From the NCBI GenBank assembly GCA_032622095.1, contig CP136066.1:111619319-111683318 (forward strand): a stretch of DNA of 64,000 nucleotides. Direction: 5' to 3'. This stretch comes from Siphonodentalium dalli (Eukaryota > Mollusca > Scaphopoda > Gadilida > Siphonodentaliidae). The notes below the pieces were generated by a model. It saw only the letters and a list, made by a program, of their open reading frames with translations, ran no database searches and was not told the DNA's origin. Numbering within the stretch: the first letter of the stretch is position 1; every line of letters begins with the position of its first letter. Positions 23,820-35,669 of the stretch are shown here, one piece after another. The position numbers and the translations under genes were made by a program.

Positions 23820-24262
23820 TACAGTAATGCTCTAAGTAATCGACTCCTTAACCACAGCAGAATTATGGGTAACTTTTCAGGATTTAGTCGAAAATATGGC
23901 TTGTTGCCATTCATCAGAAAGCTCTCGGGGAGAGCTTTCCGATGAATGGCAACAAGCCATATTTCCGACTAAATCCTGAAAAGTTACCCATAATTCTGCT
24001 GTGGTTAACCCTTTGAGTGCCAGGGGCCGATCTGATCGGCCCTAAACCTACACAATAAGTCTGTTAAAGAATATAAGAATAAATTATTAAAATTGTAAAA
24101 AAAAAAAATTGTTAGGCCAATGCATTCTCTTATATATGCGAGGTGACCTATGGTCGACTCGCATATATAAGAGAATGCATTGGCACAGGGTATATGGGTT
24201 GATACAAAATTCGACCTGGCACTCAAAGGGTTAAGGAGTCGATTACTTAGAGCATTACTGTA
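23820..24262. mobile_element. MITE family A, copy 7, interrupted by a TTAA element
   Basis: The palindrome is complete but split at gtggTTAAggag by the element at 24005-24234. Removing that insert and one TTAA restores the family sequence exactly. Confidence 0.93.
24005..24234. mobile_element. Chimeric TTAA MITE: family C ends, family B core, nested in MITE A
   Basis: The ends are TTAACCCTTTGAGTGCCAGG and cctggcactcaaagggTTAA (C type, with gatacaaaattcgacc). The centre is the B hairpin tgcattctcttatatatgcg. Inserted at the TTAA of gtggttaaggag in the A copy at 23820. Confidence 0.9.
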
Positions 24263-24292
24263 CATCATGTTAGAACACTCAGTTGCTTCTGC

Positions 24293-24573
24293 TTAACCCT
24301 TTGTAGACTAAATGGATTCTCCAATTCAGTTATAAAAGTATTCATTGGAATAGTCCATTATTTAATTGGAGGGATGTTCAGGTAATAGGAGCAGATGACA
24401 GTATGACGAAAAGATAACACAAATGTAGAAGAATTCAAATTCTTCCGTGGGAAATGTTCAGATAATAAGTTTGTTGAACTTTTTATCTGAACCTACTCAT
24501 TAATGAGTACAGTAATGCCTTAAATAATCGACTCCTTAACCACAGCAGAAGTATTTAGTACAGAACGGGTTAA
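24293..24573 (+). mobile_element. TTAA-type MITE family D carrying a truncated A copy
   Basis: TTAACCCTTTGTAGACTAAA ... cagaacggGTTAA. The 44-bp A fragment interrupts the aatgagtatttagta motif, which is intact at 4001-4020. Confidence 0.87.
24508..24553 (+). mobile_element. MITE family A, 44-bp truncated copy
   Basis: Only the first 44 bp (tacagtaatgcc to cacagcagaag) are present, flanked by TA on both sides, inside a D element between aatgag and tttagta. Either an aberrant insertion or a deletion after insertion. Confidence 0.8.
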
Positions 24574-25372
24574 TTTGTCATCCATTACGCCAGTTGGGTT
24601 GGAACAAATAAAAATCCCTTGGTAATGCAAAATATTATAACATTAACCTGAGAGTAATTTGAGCAGTAAAAAGCCAGGCATTCATTGAAATTTATACCCA
24701 CATTTTACGTGATTAAACATAATATTGCAATACTACAAAAAGATTAAAATAGCCCAAGTCTCTATGATCGTGGCGCTCATCCATCTCATAATTGGCCCTT
24801 GTGAATTGGAATTTTGAGAATAATTTGGAAATGCAGCATATGTAGAAGAATTCATCTGCGAAGGAATTAGATTAATATCCCATTTCTAATGGATCAATAC
24901 GAACATTCTCACGAGATGTGAAGTATCACCAGAGAAAATGGCTCATGAGTTAATGCAAAAAGGATTATAACTCTACGCTATCTATACACACTTCAGTACA
25001 TCTGCAATTTGTGACTGTGTAAAGTGCTGCAACAACAGCAGCCCATTTGATTGTTAATGAGAGTATCGCCCACGTACTGCCAGGCATCTAATAGTACCCC
25101 TAGGGCCCTGAAGACTGATTGAAATAAAATCCTGAGGAATCCAAAGTTCAGATTACTTGCAAACTTTTGTTGTTGGTCTTTGATGGTGTAATCTATTTTT
25201 ATATCCCCAGGACCTCGGGGGAATGGTGGTATACTGGGTAACATGCATCGTGTCCTCCATCCATCTGTCTTGATGGTGTTTTTCCTATTTTCCATTCTCG
25301 AGTTATTTACCTGGAAATGTTGACATTTTTATCCCTCCGCATGAATATCTCAACTTCGGATAATCAGATAAT

Positions 25373-25389
25373 GGGGGGGGGGGGGGGGG
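25373..25389. repeat. 17-base poly-G
   Basis: Uninterrupted G run after ggataatcagataat. Confidence 0.9.
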
Positions 25390-25566
25390 TCACAAAATAT
25401 CCCACCACGATCCCTGAATACAAGATGATAAGGGGATCCATCAATACTTTTGCGATTATTAATTGTAGAGTTATTCCACTTGTTCATCTGTTTATCCCAT
25501 CACTGGGTGTATTCCATGTGGGGTATATAAGCACCAGACGATAGCCCAGCTCTTATTATCAGCATC

Positions 25567-26062
25567 TAGGCTTCAAAATATGCTGCCGGACATTTGCAGA
25601 ACGAGGTCCCCAAAGGGTGAATTTAGTGACACTACCCCAGTGGGCTAGCATCACTAACTTCACCCTCTTGGAACCTCATTCTGCTTAGGCCTCATCTTCT
25701 CTGGAAAGTATCTTTATCCAACTGCGCATGGAAATATCAACATTAAAGGTATATCAACATATCAATAAATTCCGCTGGATTTCCTTAGTTTTTATTAGTT
25801 TCTTCAGTTTTCTTTTTCTGTTTTAGTTTAAATTCTCTATAATCCCCAAATTGACAACACAATGCATAATCGAGGTGCCCAATGGGTGAACATCACCATC
25901 TGGGTACTTAAATCTTTGTCTCCCATGGCAGATGATGTCATGCATAATGAGGTCCCCAGAGGATGAATTTGGTAACGCGAGCCCGGTATGCGGGATATTG
26001 TCACTATATTCATCCTCTGGGGACCTCATTCTGCAAATGTATGGCACCATATTTTGAGACTC
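25567..26062 (-). mobile_element. hAT-like MITE family E, expanded copy
   Basis: Ends TAGGCTTCAAAATATG and its near complement. Extra sequence (25720-25800) separates the first hairpin from the core. Diverged, so older than the 17196 copy. Confidence 0.8.
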
Positions 26063-26160
26063 CAATATCAACAAAATTTAACATGTCAGAGATAGTAACT
26101 GTGCTGTGAGATGTGCATTGTGTGGGGGGGGTCTGAATTATTTCCAACTGAAGCACCTCA

Positions 26161-26191
26161 CCCCCCCCCCCCCCCCCCTCCCCCTCCCCCC

Positions 26192-26234
<43 letters not shown>
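26161..26234. repeat. 74-base poly-C with three T interruptions
   Basis: Largest homopolymer of the window; T at 26179, 26184 and 26192, then 42 uninterrupted C. Sits 100 bp past an E element. Confidence 0.9.
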
Positions 26235-26235
<1 letters not shown>

Positions 26236-26485
26236 TAAGTTGCTGCCTAATTTCCCAAATGTTAGCTCTGGAACTGCTTTCTTAACCATCAATTTATTGG
26301 CAATATTCTGGTTCCCCCCAGTCAGAAAACAGAAAATCAAATCAAATGTTTCCTATCTCATGCAAGTTTTTAGTGAGACGTAAATAGCCCTTCAGAGATT
26401 GTGTTTCATAATGTTTTACAATGATTTGAAAGATAGTGTATTTCTTCCTAATCTATCACATTGCCAGGACAGTAAATATTTCATG

Positions 26486-26564
26486 AGTGTCTGGAAAGAA
26501 ATATTGAATTTTCACGAGTGGCTACAAGCCACGAGTGAAAATTCAATATTTCTTTCCAGACACT
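26486..26564. repeat. Perfect 38-bp inverted repeat with 3-bp loop
   Basis: AGTGTCTGGAAAGAAATATT... (26486-26523), loop aca, exact complement 26527-26564. No other copy seen in this window. Confidence 0.9.
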
Positions 26565-27705
26565 AATGAGATGCTTCAGGTATTCAAACAAAAAACTTGA
26601 TGTATACTTTTTATTATATGCACCTTATTAAAGGTCAAAGTTGCTAAGTTATACGGCATTTTACTTTAATAGTACAGCAATGCGAACAATACTAGGGAAG
26701 AATTAATATTTCCTACTGATCATAAGTGCACAATTTAATACCTAGATAAAGCAACAAGACTCGTGCAAACTTGAGAAATGAAACACTGGATCGTAACTAA
26801 ACAAGTCTCTGTGTCACCACAGTCGAAATATATAAAACCCACGTGCACAGGTCACAGCTGCATGGTGTGTGATAAGTTTCAGCTAGCCAATCAAAAATGT
26901 TGAATTACTGAAGACACTGGATCAAATGATAATTAGATGTCAAGAGTGTCTGTTTCAACTTTACGCGCTTGTGATTCTCTTCTGAAAGTTTTTTGCTTGT
27001 TTTACTTCTGCCTTCTACTTATCGTTGTTCTCCTGTGAATTGACGGATTCAATTATAATAAATCACTCTTGTTTCGAATATGGTTGAGCGTTATAACCGA
27101 TCTGTTAGACAATTTACTATAACAAGCCTTTATAGAATTTGTCTTCAAATTTTTCGCTCGCATAAACCACCGACAGGTACAGTGAAATATAACAAAACCT
27201 ACAGGGAAATAACAAAATTGTATTTCACTGTGGCTTCTAAGAGATACAAACGAAGATCTATGATTCAGTTATTTCTCGCTATTTTATAGACAAGCATATA
27301 ATAAAATGGCATATTTTTAGAACCGAAATCTGGTGAAAATGTTCGGAGTATACCAAGAATTTTATCATGTTAGCACCCTCAATCAAGGCAAATTTAATTT
27401 CGTCTACGATTCCACAGTGAATTACGCTCAGCTGCATCAGAAAGAAATCATTTTATTATGCCTTTATATAGACAAATAGGTTACCCAAACTTTATTTTGA
27501 ACTATTTTATTCACACAAAAACCTGAATATTGTCTTGAAATTGTGTTTTATATAAAGTATGTTGTAATTGTGGCCCAGAAGAGATACACTATCTTTAAAT
27601 AAAATTTAGCTATCAATGATTTATCTAAGTTCAATGAGTTTTATTCAGAAATATCAACACTTTTTTTTTTTTGGTTGTAATATTTAGCTTCTTTTTTATT
27701 TTCAG
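26565..27705. other. Intron end before the RRM2 exon
   Basis: Ends in a long T-rich tract (from 27661) and ttcag. A frame at 27080-27289 has no recognisable domain. Nothing else seen. Confidence 0.45.
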
Positions 27706-27919
27706 ATGCCGGTACACCACCGACAATACTCTCTCACCCAGGAGCGATGGCTCATGCAATGGCACACCCAGCGCTCGGTGCCACGCCCATGTTAACCCCG
27801 GTTACCTCAGTGAGCTCAGGATCCCCACCAGCGACGCAGAATGGACCATGTACCACACTGTTTGTAGCTAACTTAAGTCAATTTGCATCAGAACAAGAAC
27901 TAAAAGACATTTTTAATAG
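27706..27919 (+). CDS. RBPMS: RBPMS/MEC-8-family exon: linker and first part of second RRM
   Basis: The frame used starts at GCC 27708. It gives AGTPPTILSHPG, a linker rich in Ala, Met, His and Pro, then NGPCTTLFVANLSQF and EQELKDIF. LFVANL (27858-27875) is the RNP2 motif of an RRM, and the following segment is its first helix. A second RRM with TLFVANL is the MEC-8-type arrangement; vertebrate RBPMS has only one RRM. The acceptor is ttttttattttcag and the donor AATAG|gtgagt. The exon needs one base from the exon before and leaves two, which fits the next exon exactly. Read from a phase-0 upstream exon, it gives only 29 codons, beginning ATG CCG GTA, before TAA at 27793-27795. Confidence 0.93.
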
Positions 27920-28509
27920 GTGAGTGTGAAAAACATTCGATAAAATTTGGATTTAATTCTGATGATAATTCTGGATTTCTGGGTAAGTCACATATTTGTA
28001 TTCATAATTATTCTATCCTTTGAGTTGAAAGAGGCTTGCCATGTTGGGATGATTGGAATGGGTCAATCTGATATGATACAGTGAAAGAAAACGTTTTCAA
28101 CTAGGTTCCATGTCGCCAAGTTCCTGAGATTGACTGATTGGATTCTTCCGTTATAAAATTATACATTGAATTTGGAATGTCCTATTAGTTATTTATAGTG
28201 GATGTTCAGGAGATATAACCAGACGACATATAGACAAACAGATAAACTGCATAAATTAAAAATACATTTGTTGGCACATTGGCAATTACAGCATTAGTAT
28301 TCTGGGTTAGTCAGTGAAATGAGATGGATATTCACTCATTGTGAAAATAATATTTTACTTCGGTGTTGCGAACTATTAAATGAATTTCCCAGGAATAGAA
28401 TGACCAATGGATCGGAAAAATCTTCATTTTTCCTACCAGCATAATTCAGGTATATGGAATATATTCTGAAAAAAAGCTACTCTATTGTCATGTCTTAGTA
28501 ATATGAACC

Positions 28510-28726
28510 TACAGTAATGCTCTAATTAATCGACCTCTTAACCACAGCAGAATTATGGGTAACTTTTCAGGATTTAGTCGGAAATATGGCTTGTTGCCAT
28601 TCATCGGAAAGCTCTCGGGGAGAGCTTTCCAATGAATGGCAACAAGCCATATTTCCGACTAAATCCTGAAAAGTTACCCATAATTCTGCTGTGGTTAAGA
28701 GGTCGATTAATTAGAGCATTACTGTA
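28510..28726. mobile_element. MITE family A, copy 8 (near-perfect palindrome)
   Basis: 217 bp with a GCTCTCGGGGAGAGC centre, in the 27920-36620 intron of the RBPMS-family gene. It would fold into a hairpin of about 100 bp in the pre-mRNA. Confidence 0.93.
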
Positions 28727-29038
28727 TATCTCAGACTCTCAAACTGAGCCTGTTCTCTGATTTCAACCCAGTTCAGATGTTCAAACTCAGACTGCCCGAG
28801 ATATATGAGCTATGTCCCATATGATGAATCACTTTGTCTAGATGACATAAAAACGTAGGATATCAAATTTTGCATTCATTGGCATCAAGCATTTTTTACT
28901 CAAAATACTTTCTTATGAATGATTCAAGGGGGATCACTCTATTCTTCAATGCAACTTGTGTGTATTCAACAGTTATCTGTCCTATAAAATTTACTTCATC
29001 ACAAAGGCGTTCACAGTTTGTCAGATCGTGTATCCAAT

Positions 29039-29297
29039 GCTCAAGCCTTGTAATAGTGTGCCTGTCATTTGCAGAATGAGGTCCCCAGAGGGCGAATTTA
29101 GTGATGCTACCCCGCATAGCGTTCTAGCATCACCAAATTCACCCTCTGGGAACCTCATTCTGCTGAGGTGTAAGCAGAATGAGGTCCCCAGAGGGTGAAT
29201 TTGGTGATGCTAGCCCACTATGCGGGGTAGCATCACTAAATTCACCCTCTGGGAACCTCATTCTGCAAATGACAGACACGCTATTTCAAGGCTTGTA
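29039..29297. mobile_element. hAT-like MITE family E, short copy
   Basis: Same two-hairpin structure as 17196 (caagccttgtaatagtgtgc ... complement), but no matching flank duplication seen. In the 27920-36620 intron. Confidence 0.87.
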
Positions 29298-29785
29298 TAT
29301 GGACAAACTGAAGATAGGCAGAATTTTCCAACATCAGTATGAATTGGGGAAATTTAATTTGTTTTTTGAAAATAATTTGGTTTATAATAATAGTTTTTTT
29401 TCTCAGAAATTTATGGTGGAAAACTGCTATTCTTTAACATTTTATTATGTGTTCTTTCCGAATCATTTAATTTAGTTTGCCCCATGTGAATATTGACTGA
29501 TTTTGATGCGTTTTACAACTTATATACTTAGTATGGGCATAACCAAACAAGATGATATAGAGTGGGATTCTTTTCATATGCATTTCTTCTCATAATCTTC
29601 ATAATTAATCTTTAAGATGCTTGGGTTTTCATTTCAATTCTTGAATTTGATCTCATATTCATTTGAAAATTGTATAAAATCGTCTCTCCTTTCCTTTGGA
29701 GATTTCTAAACGCTATACAAATAGTGTTTTCTTTGGTGGATGCTGATTGTGATTATTCACATAAAATCTTTCACGACTTATTTAC

Positions 29786-29979
29786 TACAGTAATGCCCTA
29801 ATTAATCGACTTCTTAGCCACAGCAGAAGTATGGGTAACTTTCAGGATTTAGTCGGAAATATGGCTTGTTTCCATTCATCGGAATGAATGGCAACAAGCC
29901 ATATTTCAGACTAAATCCTGAAAAGTTAACCCATAATTCTGCTGTGGTTAAGAAGTCGATTAATTAGGGCATTACTCTA
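29786..29979. mobile_element. MITE family A, copy 9
   Basis: 194 bp. The centre has lost the GCTCTC loop region (ttcatcggaatgaatgg). The right end reads cattactcta. Confidence 0.9.
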
Positions 29980-32565
29980 CCATTGCTGGAATTATGTATT
30001 ATATTCAATGAATATTAGTTGATCAGACAGGCAGTCAGGTGGCATAGCCATGCTTTATTTAGATTATATTATAGACACCCACACCTTTTGACCTACCATC
30101 TTTTTGCTTCAACTGAAGAAAAATCAGAATTTTGAAACTATAGTGCTACATCAAACACATATTACGTAGATTTGTAATTCTGCACTATATTGCATAGTCC
30201 CCAAGTACAAATTGTTCCTCTAGAATACTAACTATCTCAACATTTTGCAAATACTAGTTTTATAGAAACTTGACAATTTTATTTTCTCAATTGTTTTATA
30301 AGATATCTTTAAAATTTAATGGCAAAAAGATGCTAGGAAATTTGGGATCTCACATTTTTGCACTCTTAAGTATATTCCATTATAAACAGAAAAAGTTAGC
30401 ACTAGAATTTATAATTCCCAGTATAAATGGTGATATTATTGTTTTTGAATGTTTCTTGGAAATCATTTGCTTCAGTCATATATCTACTAGAAATTTTGAT
30501 AAGTAATTCCTGTCAAGCTCTAATAACCAGTTTACATTATGCAAATAATAAGATACCGGTATAGTTCATTTGTCTTATAATAATGAATACATAGAGAATT
30601 TTCTCTCAAGTTAATGGTTTATAAGTATGTCTGAGATCAATGAATTTGAATCAACACGTTACTCCTTATGATATGATATTATAGGTCTATTGTATGTCGG
30701 GGGAAAATATGTGACGAGAAAAAATTACTTAACAGGCAGATATGGTAAAACTTATAATGCCTCAATTGTGTTACTCTTCTATAGGATACAAAACCCCATG
30801 AACTTTTATATTAAATGAATTATTTGTATTTGTGAATATTTATATCCATGTGATAATTTTGGCTAAAAGTTAGCGCGTGGATACAGGAATTTGTTAGTCT
30901 TCGAGAAATATAGCTAAATTATTTAATGCGTTTTCAGTTTTCTATCAGTTCAAAATCTTGACACACGCTCGAGCTGTAATTTGTTTCTTGTCACCTATTG
31001 CCAACACATCCAATAGACCTGTAGGATACATAGCCATATGGGCCAGGGGTCTGCAGCCCTCCCCAAAACATTTTGAAAGCTCAAAATTCGGGCAAATTGG
31101 AGATATTTTAATGAATTTTTCACATTTTTCTGCCAAAATTATAAATATTTAATGTTAATTTGGATCTATTTTGTTATATTTCTATGTATATACAAGGTAT
31201 ATTCTACTACTCTACAAAAACGTTCACAACCATGAATATATATCATGCAAAAATATTTGGGCGCCCGTACGGCTATGGTTGGAGATTCTGCCATATTTGA
31301 GTGTGATATTTGCAAATGATTTCTCTAGGCTCTAGCATCCTTGTAACTTATCCTTTTATACCCACACACTGTTTGGATTTTTTTCTTCTTTTAATATTGA
31401 TTATCAGAGTATAAAATAAACCTCAATCTCCTTGAATGAATCAATTTTACACACAGCACAAAGGAATGAATCACATTGACGTTATCCAATTGCAGGAAAA
31501 TTTATACTGATGTAGATATTTACGCCTTCAATTTTTAGGAAGTATTTCTTTGGGCTATCGTGATGACCCACCCCAGCAACATCCCGCCCCAGGACAAATC
31601 TTTCAGTGGATTTAGATTTGTGACTTTAAAAATTTATTTTGAAGAAATCATATTTATTTATTGATCATTCCATATTGCATATATTTTAACCTGTATTTCT
31701 AACTGAATTAAGCATTTATATGGACATGAGTTTGTAACCATGGGCTATATTAAAAGTTTAATTTGTTTTTGATAACCTGTAATAAAACAAGATATTTATA
31801 ACTGATAACTGAACATAATATAATGTTTGATTTAATAACTCTATCATTCATGTGGTACAAATCAAATATAGAAAGAAACCAATAGTTTATTTCTCAAATC
31901 ATACGTCATATGATATAAAGAACATACATATATAGACAGATCAACCCCCTGATTAACATTAAAAAAAACAATCATCCCCTGCATTATATGGTCTATATAA
32001 TCTCTGTGACTCCCATTTATGGGCAATTGGAAATGATGTTCCACTTTCTTTTCATTCTTTGAAGTATCATGATTTTGTTCTTTATTTCTTTACAATTAAG
32101 GTGTTTTATACCTGTCAGCTCGTACATATTCATTGACATATTTCAATTGATAATTTGAGGAACCCATATTAAGGAACGTATATTCAGATATGTATAATGA
32201 AGTTAAATAAATTTCTGCAATGGGATAACTTCATTAAAAAAGATCAGATCAGCTTGGTGGTGTATGTCTACTCAGTGTATGGAGATCATGAACCAGTCGA
32301 CTCAGTCAAGAGACTCGGGTACTTAAATTCATTTCCAAGATAGACGGGCGAATTTCCCACTCGCGACAGCTCATTAATATTCATGTTTCCAAATAAAGAA
32401 TATCAACACTGGAATGGGTCAAAAGTCAGCAATGGTGCAATGACACTCGAGTGTACGTTTTACTGTTTTGATTGACGTGCGACAATTCCTACATGTGTGA
32501 ATAATGATTGCTGAAGCCAATTCGGTCTGAAACGAATTCCGTATCCGTCTTAATTGCAATTTTGA
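29980..32565. other. Repeat-poor intron stretch
   Basis: About 2.6 kb inside the 27920-36620 intron without any of the MITE families, in contrast to its surroundings. No coding signal. Confidence 0.5.
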
Positions 32566-33066
32566 TCATTGGGATTTCGCCAAATCAGCCATTGTTTTCT
32601 CATAGCCTCGCTTTCGTTCATCATTTCCACCTTCTGCAATACTTATTTTTAGAAATATTGGGCAGGTCTTGTATGAATAATTATTATTGAGTGCAAATTG
32701 TGAATAGTTAATGATTTTGCAGGAAGCTATTGATTGGTCGAGCAACACACTCTTTGATGCACATTGGTTGGTTTCTCCCATTTGAAATAATTTATTCCAT
32801 AAGTGTCTCAAGACCGTACGTTGAAAGTAATGAAAATTAGCTCTATTTTTAAGACTCTCATGAACCATGTCTGTAAATAGCAGCATTTCTCTCATTATTT
32901 CATAAGAATAAATTTTTAAATCTTCCTGTTTGAAGATCTGTTTGACCTCGAGTTCCTTCGAATCTTCATTCTCTGATCCGGAACTGTAACTGTACTGGAA
33001 CCGCGGTCGTGCCAAATCAGGAATCACAAACAAAGCACATTGACAACATAGCGCGTGACGGCGCAA
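32566..33066 (-). CDS. Unidentified 166-codon open frame nested in intron, antisense to the host gene
   Basis: The longest open frame in an intron here. It opens after an in-frame TAG, begins at a TTG, and has its first ATG only at residue 58 (EIMREM). The product is mixed in composition: a Cys-rich start (ALCCQCALFV), an acidic stretch (SGSENEDSKELE), a probable helical part (MREMLLFTDMVHESLKNR, then FQRTVLRHLWNKLF), and a basic end. It could be an exon with its acceptor at the ttgaatag|gac junction, an old coding fragment or chance. The region just upstream (33067-33260) is richer in CpG than its surroundings. I do not recognise the protein and saw no donor-acceptor pair that extends it. 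Confidence 0.3.
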   Translation of the reverse strand: MRRHALCCQCALFVIPDLARPRFQYSYSSGSENEDSKELEVKQIFKQEDLKIYSYEIMREMLLFTDMVHESLKNRANFHYFQRTVLRHLWNKLFQMGETNQCASKSVLLDQSIASCKIINYSQFALNNNYSYKTCPIFLKISIAEGGNDERKRGYEKTMADLAKSQ

Positions 33067-33267
33067 GTCCTATTCAACACCGGCTCTCACCATACCCACA
33101 ACGGCGATCCTCAGTGTCAACCCATCAGGTCGCGAAAACACAGATGGACCAATCAGCACATAACATAACGCTGTATAAGCGCTAGAGAAACTGACCATCC
33201 TCATAAGCACTCAGTCTGAAGAAGTTACACTGTCGGATATTAAAAGTAGCGAAACTCGAGACTTATA

Positions 33268-33596
33268 TTAACCTTTTCGCTGCTAATGACGTTAAGAGGT
33301 TGTGTGCTGGGGTGTTGATGTTATTGTCATTTTCCAGTGGAAAAATATAACGTGAATATCATAAGAACCATAAAACTGACTCAGTTGAAAGGCAGCTATT
33401 ATCGTTCACATCCATGGAGCATCATACACTGTTTGAAACTTTGAGATACAGTTATTCCGACGCACCAATATCTGAGTTCAAGTTATGAATAATGACCTAC
33501 TGCTGAAGTAGGTGCATATGTACTACAGACCATATAGCACATGATGTGTACTTAAGTCTGTAATGGTTACGGATGTCATAGCAGCGAAGAGGTTAA
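33268..33596. mobile_element. TTAA-type element with GCTGCTA ends
   Basis: The ends are TTAACCTTTTCGCTGCTAAT and the complement catagcagcgaagaggTTAA. The terminal repeat is about 25 bp and unlike families B, C and D except for TTAACC. No coding capacity. Confidence 0.75.
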
Positions 33597-34501
33597 AGTG
33601 GGATTATGGACTAAGTATCTGAATACATGCCTGGGAGATTTTTTATCTCCACTTTTTTCATTATTTCACTCTTAAAGTAGCTTTAAAATGTAATATTGAT
33701 ACTGCTGTTCAGTAGATAATAGTCTCCTATATAAATCATGCTTGGATAGTCTCATAGATAATTAAAAACTTAGTTTGACTAAAACATCAACGTCAAAATC
33801 TCACTTTTGGTTACAAAACCTGTCAGGCGGATGTAAGCTTTCCATAAAAATTGTAACATCACAAATTCAAATTCCAATGTCCATGGGATCTGTCCTCTTC
33901 AGTGAATAACTGAATGAACTTGAGAAAATCCAAGCCACATATCAAGTTGATTAGCATTTTCACTAAAATTATTCTATTCTGCCCAGTTCTGCCATCGAAA
34001 AAATGTTGTGTGTACAATTTGCTGTTAATACTTTTGTCCCAAACATGGTCAAGTTTGCTGTTCAAACTTGGCAATATGTTATTCATTTCAAGCATTGTAT
34101 TACCAAAGGAGCAAGATGATGCCACATTTCTACACATCTTCTTAAGTCATAAATTTGCACTTTTTATGTGTTAAAAATACTTTTCTGAAGCTGCAAATAT
34201 TATTTTGAAACCAGGTTCTGATCTCCAGCACTTTGTGGGCACGGATCCACCTAACCAAGCTTATATTAATTAAGCCTGTCACAAAACTTTGTTTCGTCAT
34301 CTCCACCTCTGGTCAAGTGGTCCAGCTAATGTGCTATGTTGATGGTGAGTCCTGCTGAATTGCTATGATGCTGTTAGTGCAAACTGATGGTGTTAAGAAA
34401 AAGTACCATTATTTTTTTTAAGCTGTCATTTTCGCTGTGTTCGGATAATCAGAACATATCCAGGAAATGCCATTATGTGTATGAAACATCAAAAACATAT
34501 A

Positions 34502-34717
34502 TACAGTAATGCCCTAATTAATCGACTGTTTAACCACAGCAGAATTATGGGTAACTTTTCAGGATTTAGTCGGAAATATGGCTTGTTGCCATTCATCGTA
34601 AAGCTCTCCCGAGAGATTTCCGATGAATGGCAACAAGCCATATTTCCGACTAAATCCTGAAAAGTTACCCATAATTCTGCTGTGGTTAAGCAGTAGATTA
34701 ATTAGGGTATTACTGTA
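34502..34717. mobile_element. MITE family A, copy 10
   Basis: 216 bp, the centre altered to GCTCTCCCGAGAGATT; ends intact. In the same intron as copies 8, 9 and 11. Confidence 0.92.
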
Positions 34718-35412
34718 TTGTGAAATAGTTTAATACTTGTTGTATTAGTAGTTTTTTGCAATTCGACTATGATCAAGATGGCTGTTCATATCATTTTGTA
34801 AACACCAGTGCAGCCATTATTAATCTTTTTATAAATATTTATATACGTGAATGTTTCATATAGACAATGGCTTTTTCTGAAAATGTTTAGAAAATAATGG
34901 TCCTTTTTCCTAACGGCATCAGTTTGCCCTAACAGCGTCATAGCAATTCAGCAGGACCACCAGCATCATAGCACATTTGCAGGACCACTTGGTCAGGGGT
35001 AATCTCTGTCCCATCTCCCCTTCTGCATTTTCACTTTTAATATCATCTTTACGGATGTATGCCTGTTCCTTATCAAGTCTGGTAAAATGGTCCTGCTACA
35101 GTTTTGCATATGTTGCTGATATAGCTCTGATTTTAACAGAACAAAATAATTGTTTTAAGAAAAGTACCATTGTTTTCAAAATTGTTCATTTGTCTTGATT
35201 TGTTTTGTCCTTTTTTTTTCTTGCATATGAATGAATCAGTAACGAGACAGTCGTTATCTTGAGAAAGATTCCAGTATTTGAAAATATTCTAACAAAGTCT
35301 GGGTTGATTCTTTCAAAACAATTGACAGAGTCATGATCAGTCATCATAATTTTTGATAGTCTTTCAGCAATTCGCTGTTCCCTTGTTGAAATTTTTTCAA
35401 TTATCTTTCTAC

Positions 35413-35669
35413 TTAACCCTTCCATGACCGGAGCTTCCTGAAATTTGTGAAAACACTGTGCCAATGCATTCTCTTATATACACGAGTCTCCCATAGTGAG
35501 CCTCGCATATATAAGAAATACATTGGCCTAACAATATATACCTCGACCTTGTAAACCAGTGCATTCTCTTATATATGCAAGGCTCCCTATGGGAGACTCA
35601 CATATATATAAAGATTATGCACTGGTTATTTAATGCTGCATCAGTGCAGCTTCCGTCATTAAAGGGTTA
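35413..35669. mobile_element. TTAA-type MITE family B, full copy
   Basis: TTAACCCTTCCATGACCGGA ... ttccgtcattaaagggTTAC. Two hairpins, orientation opposite to the 17808 copy. In the 27920-36620 intron. Confidence 0.85.

Noticed and set aside
24993-25295. 100-codon frame on the - strand
   Set aside because: No recognisable domain; ends against repeat-like sequence near atccctccgcatgaat.
33100-33260. ctgaagaag...gtagcgaaac sequence resembling the 3' region of some retroelements, and a CCAAT/TATAAG arrangement
   Set aside because: No reverse transcriptase or endonuclease frame upstream on either strand, and the promoter-like spacing is weak evidence alone.
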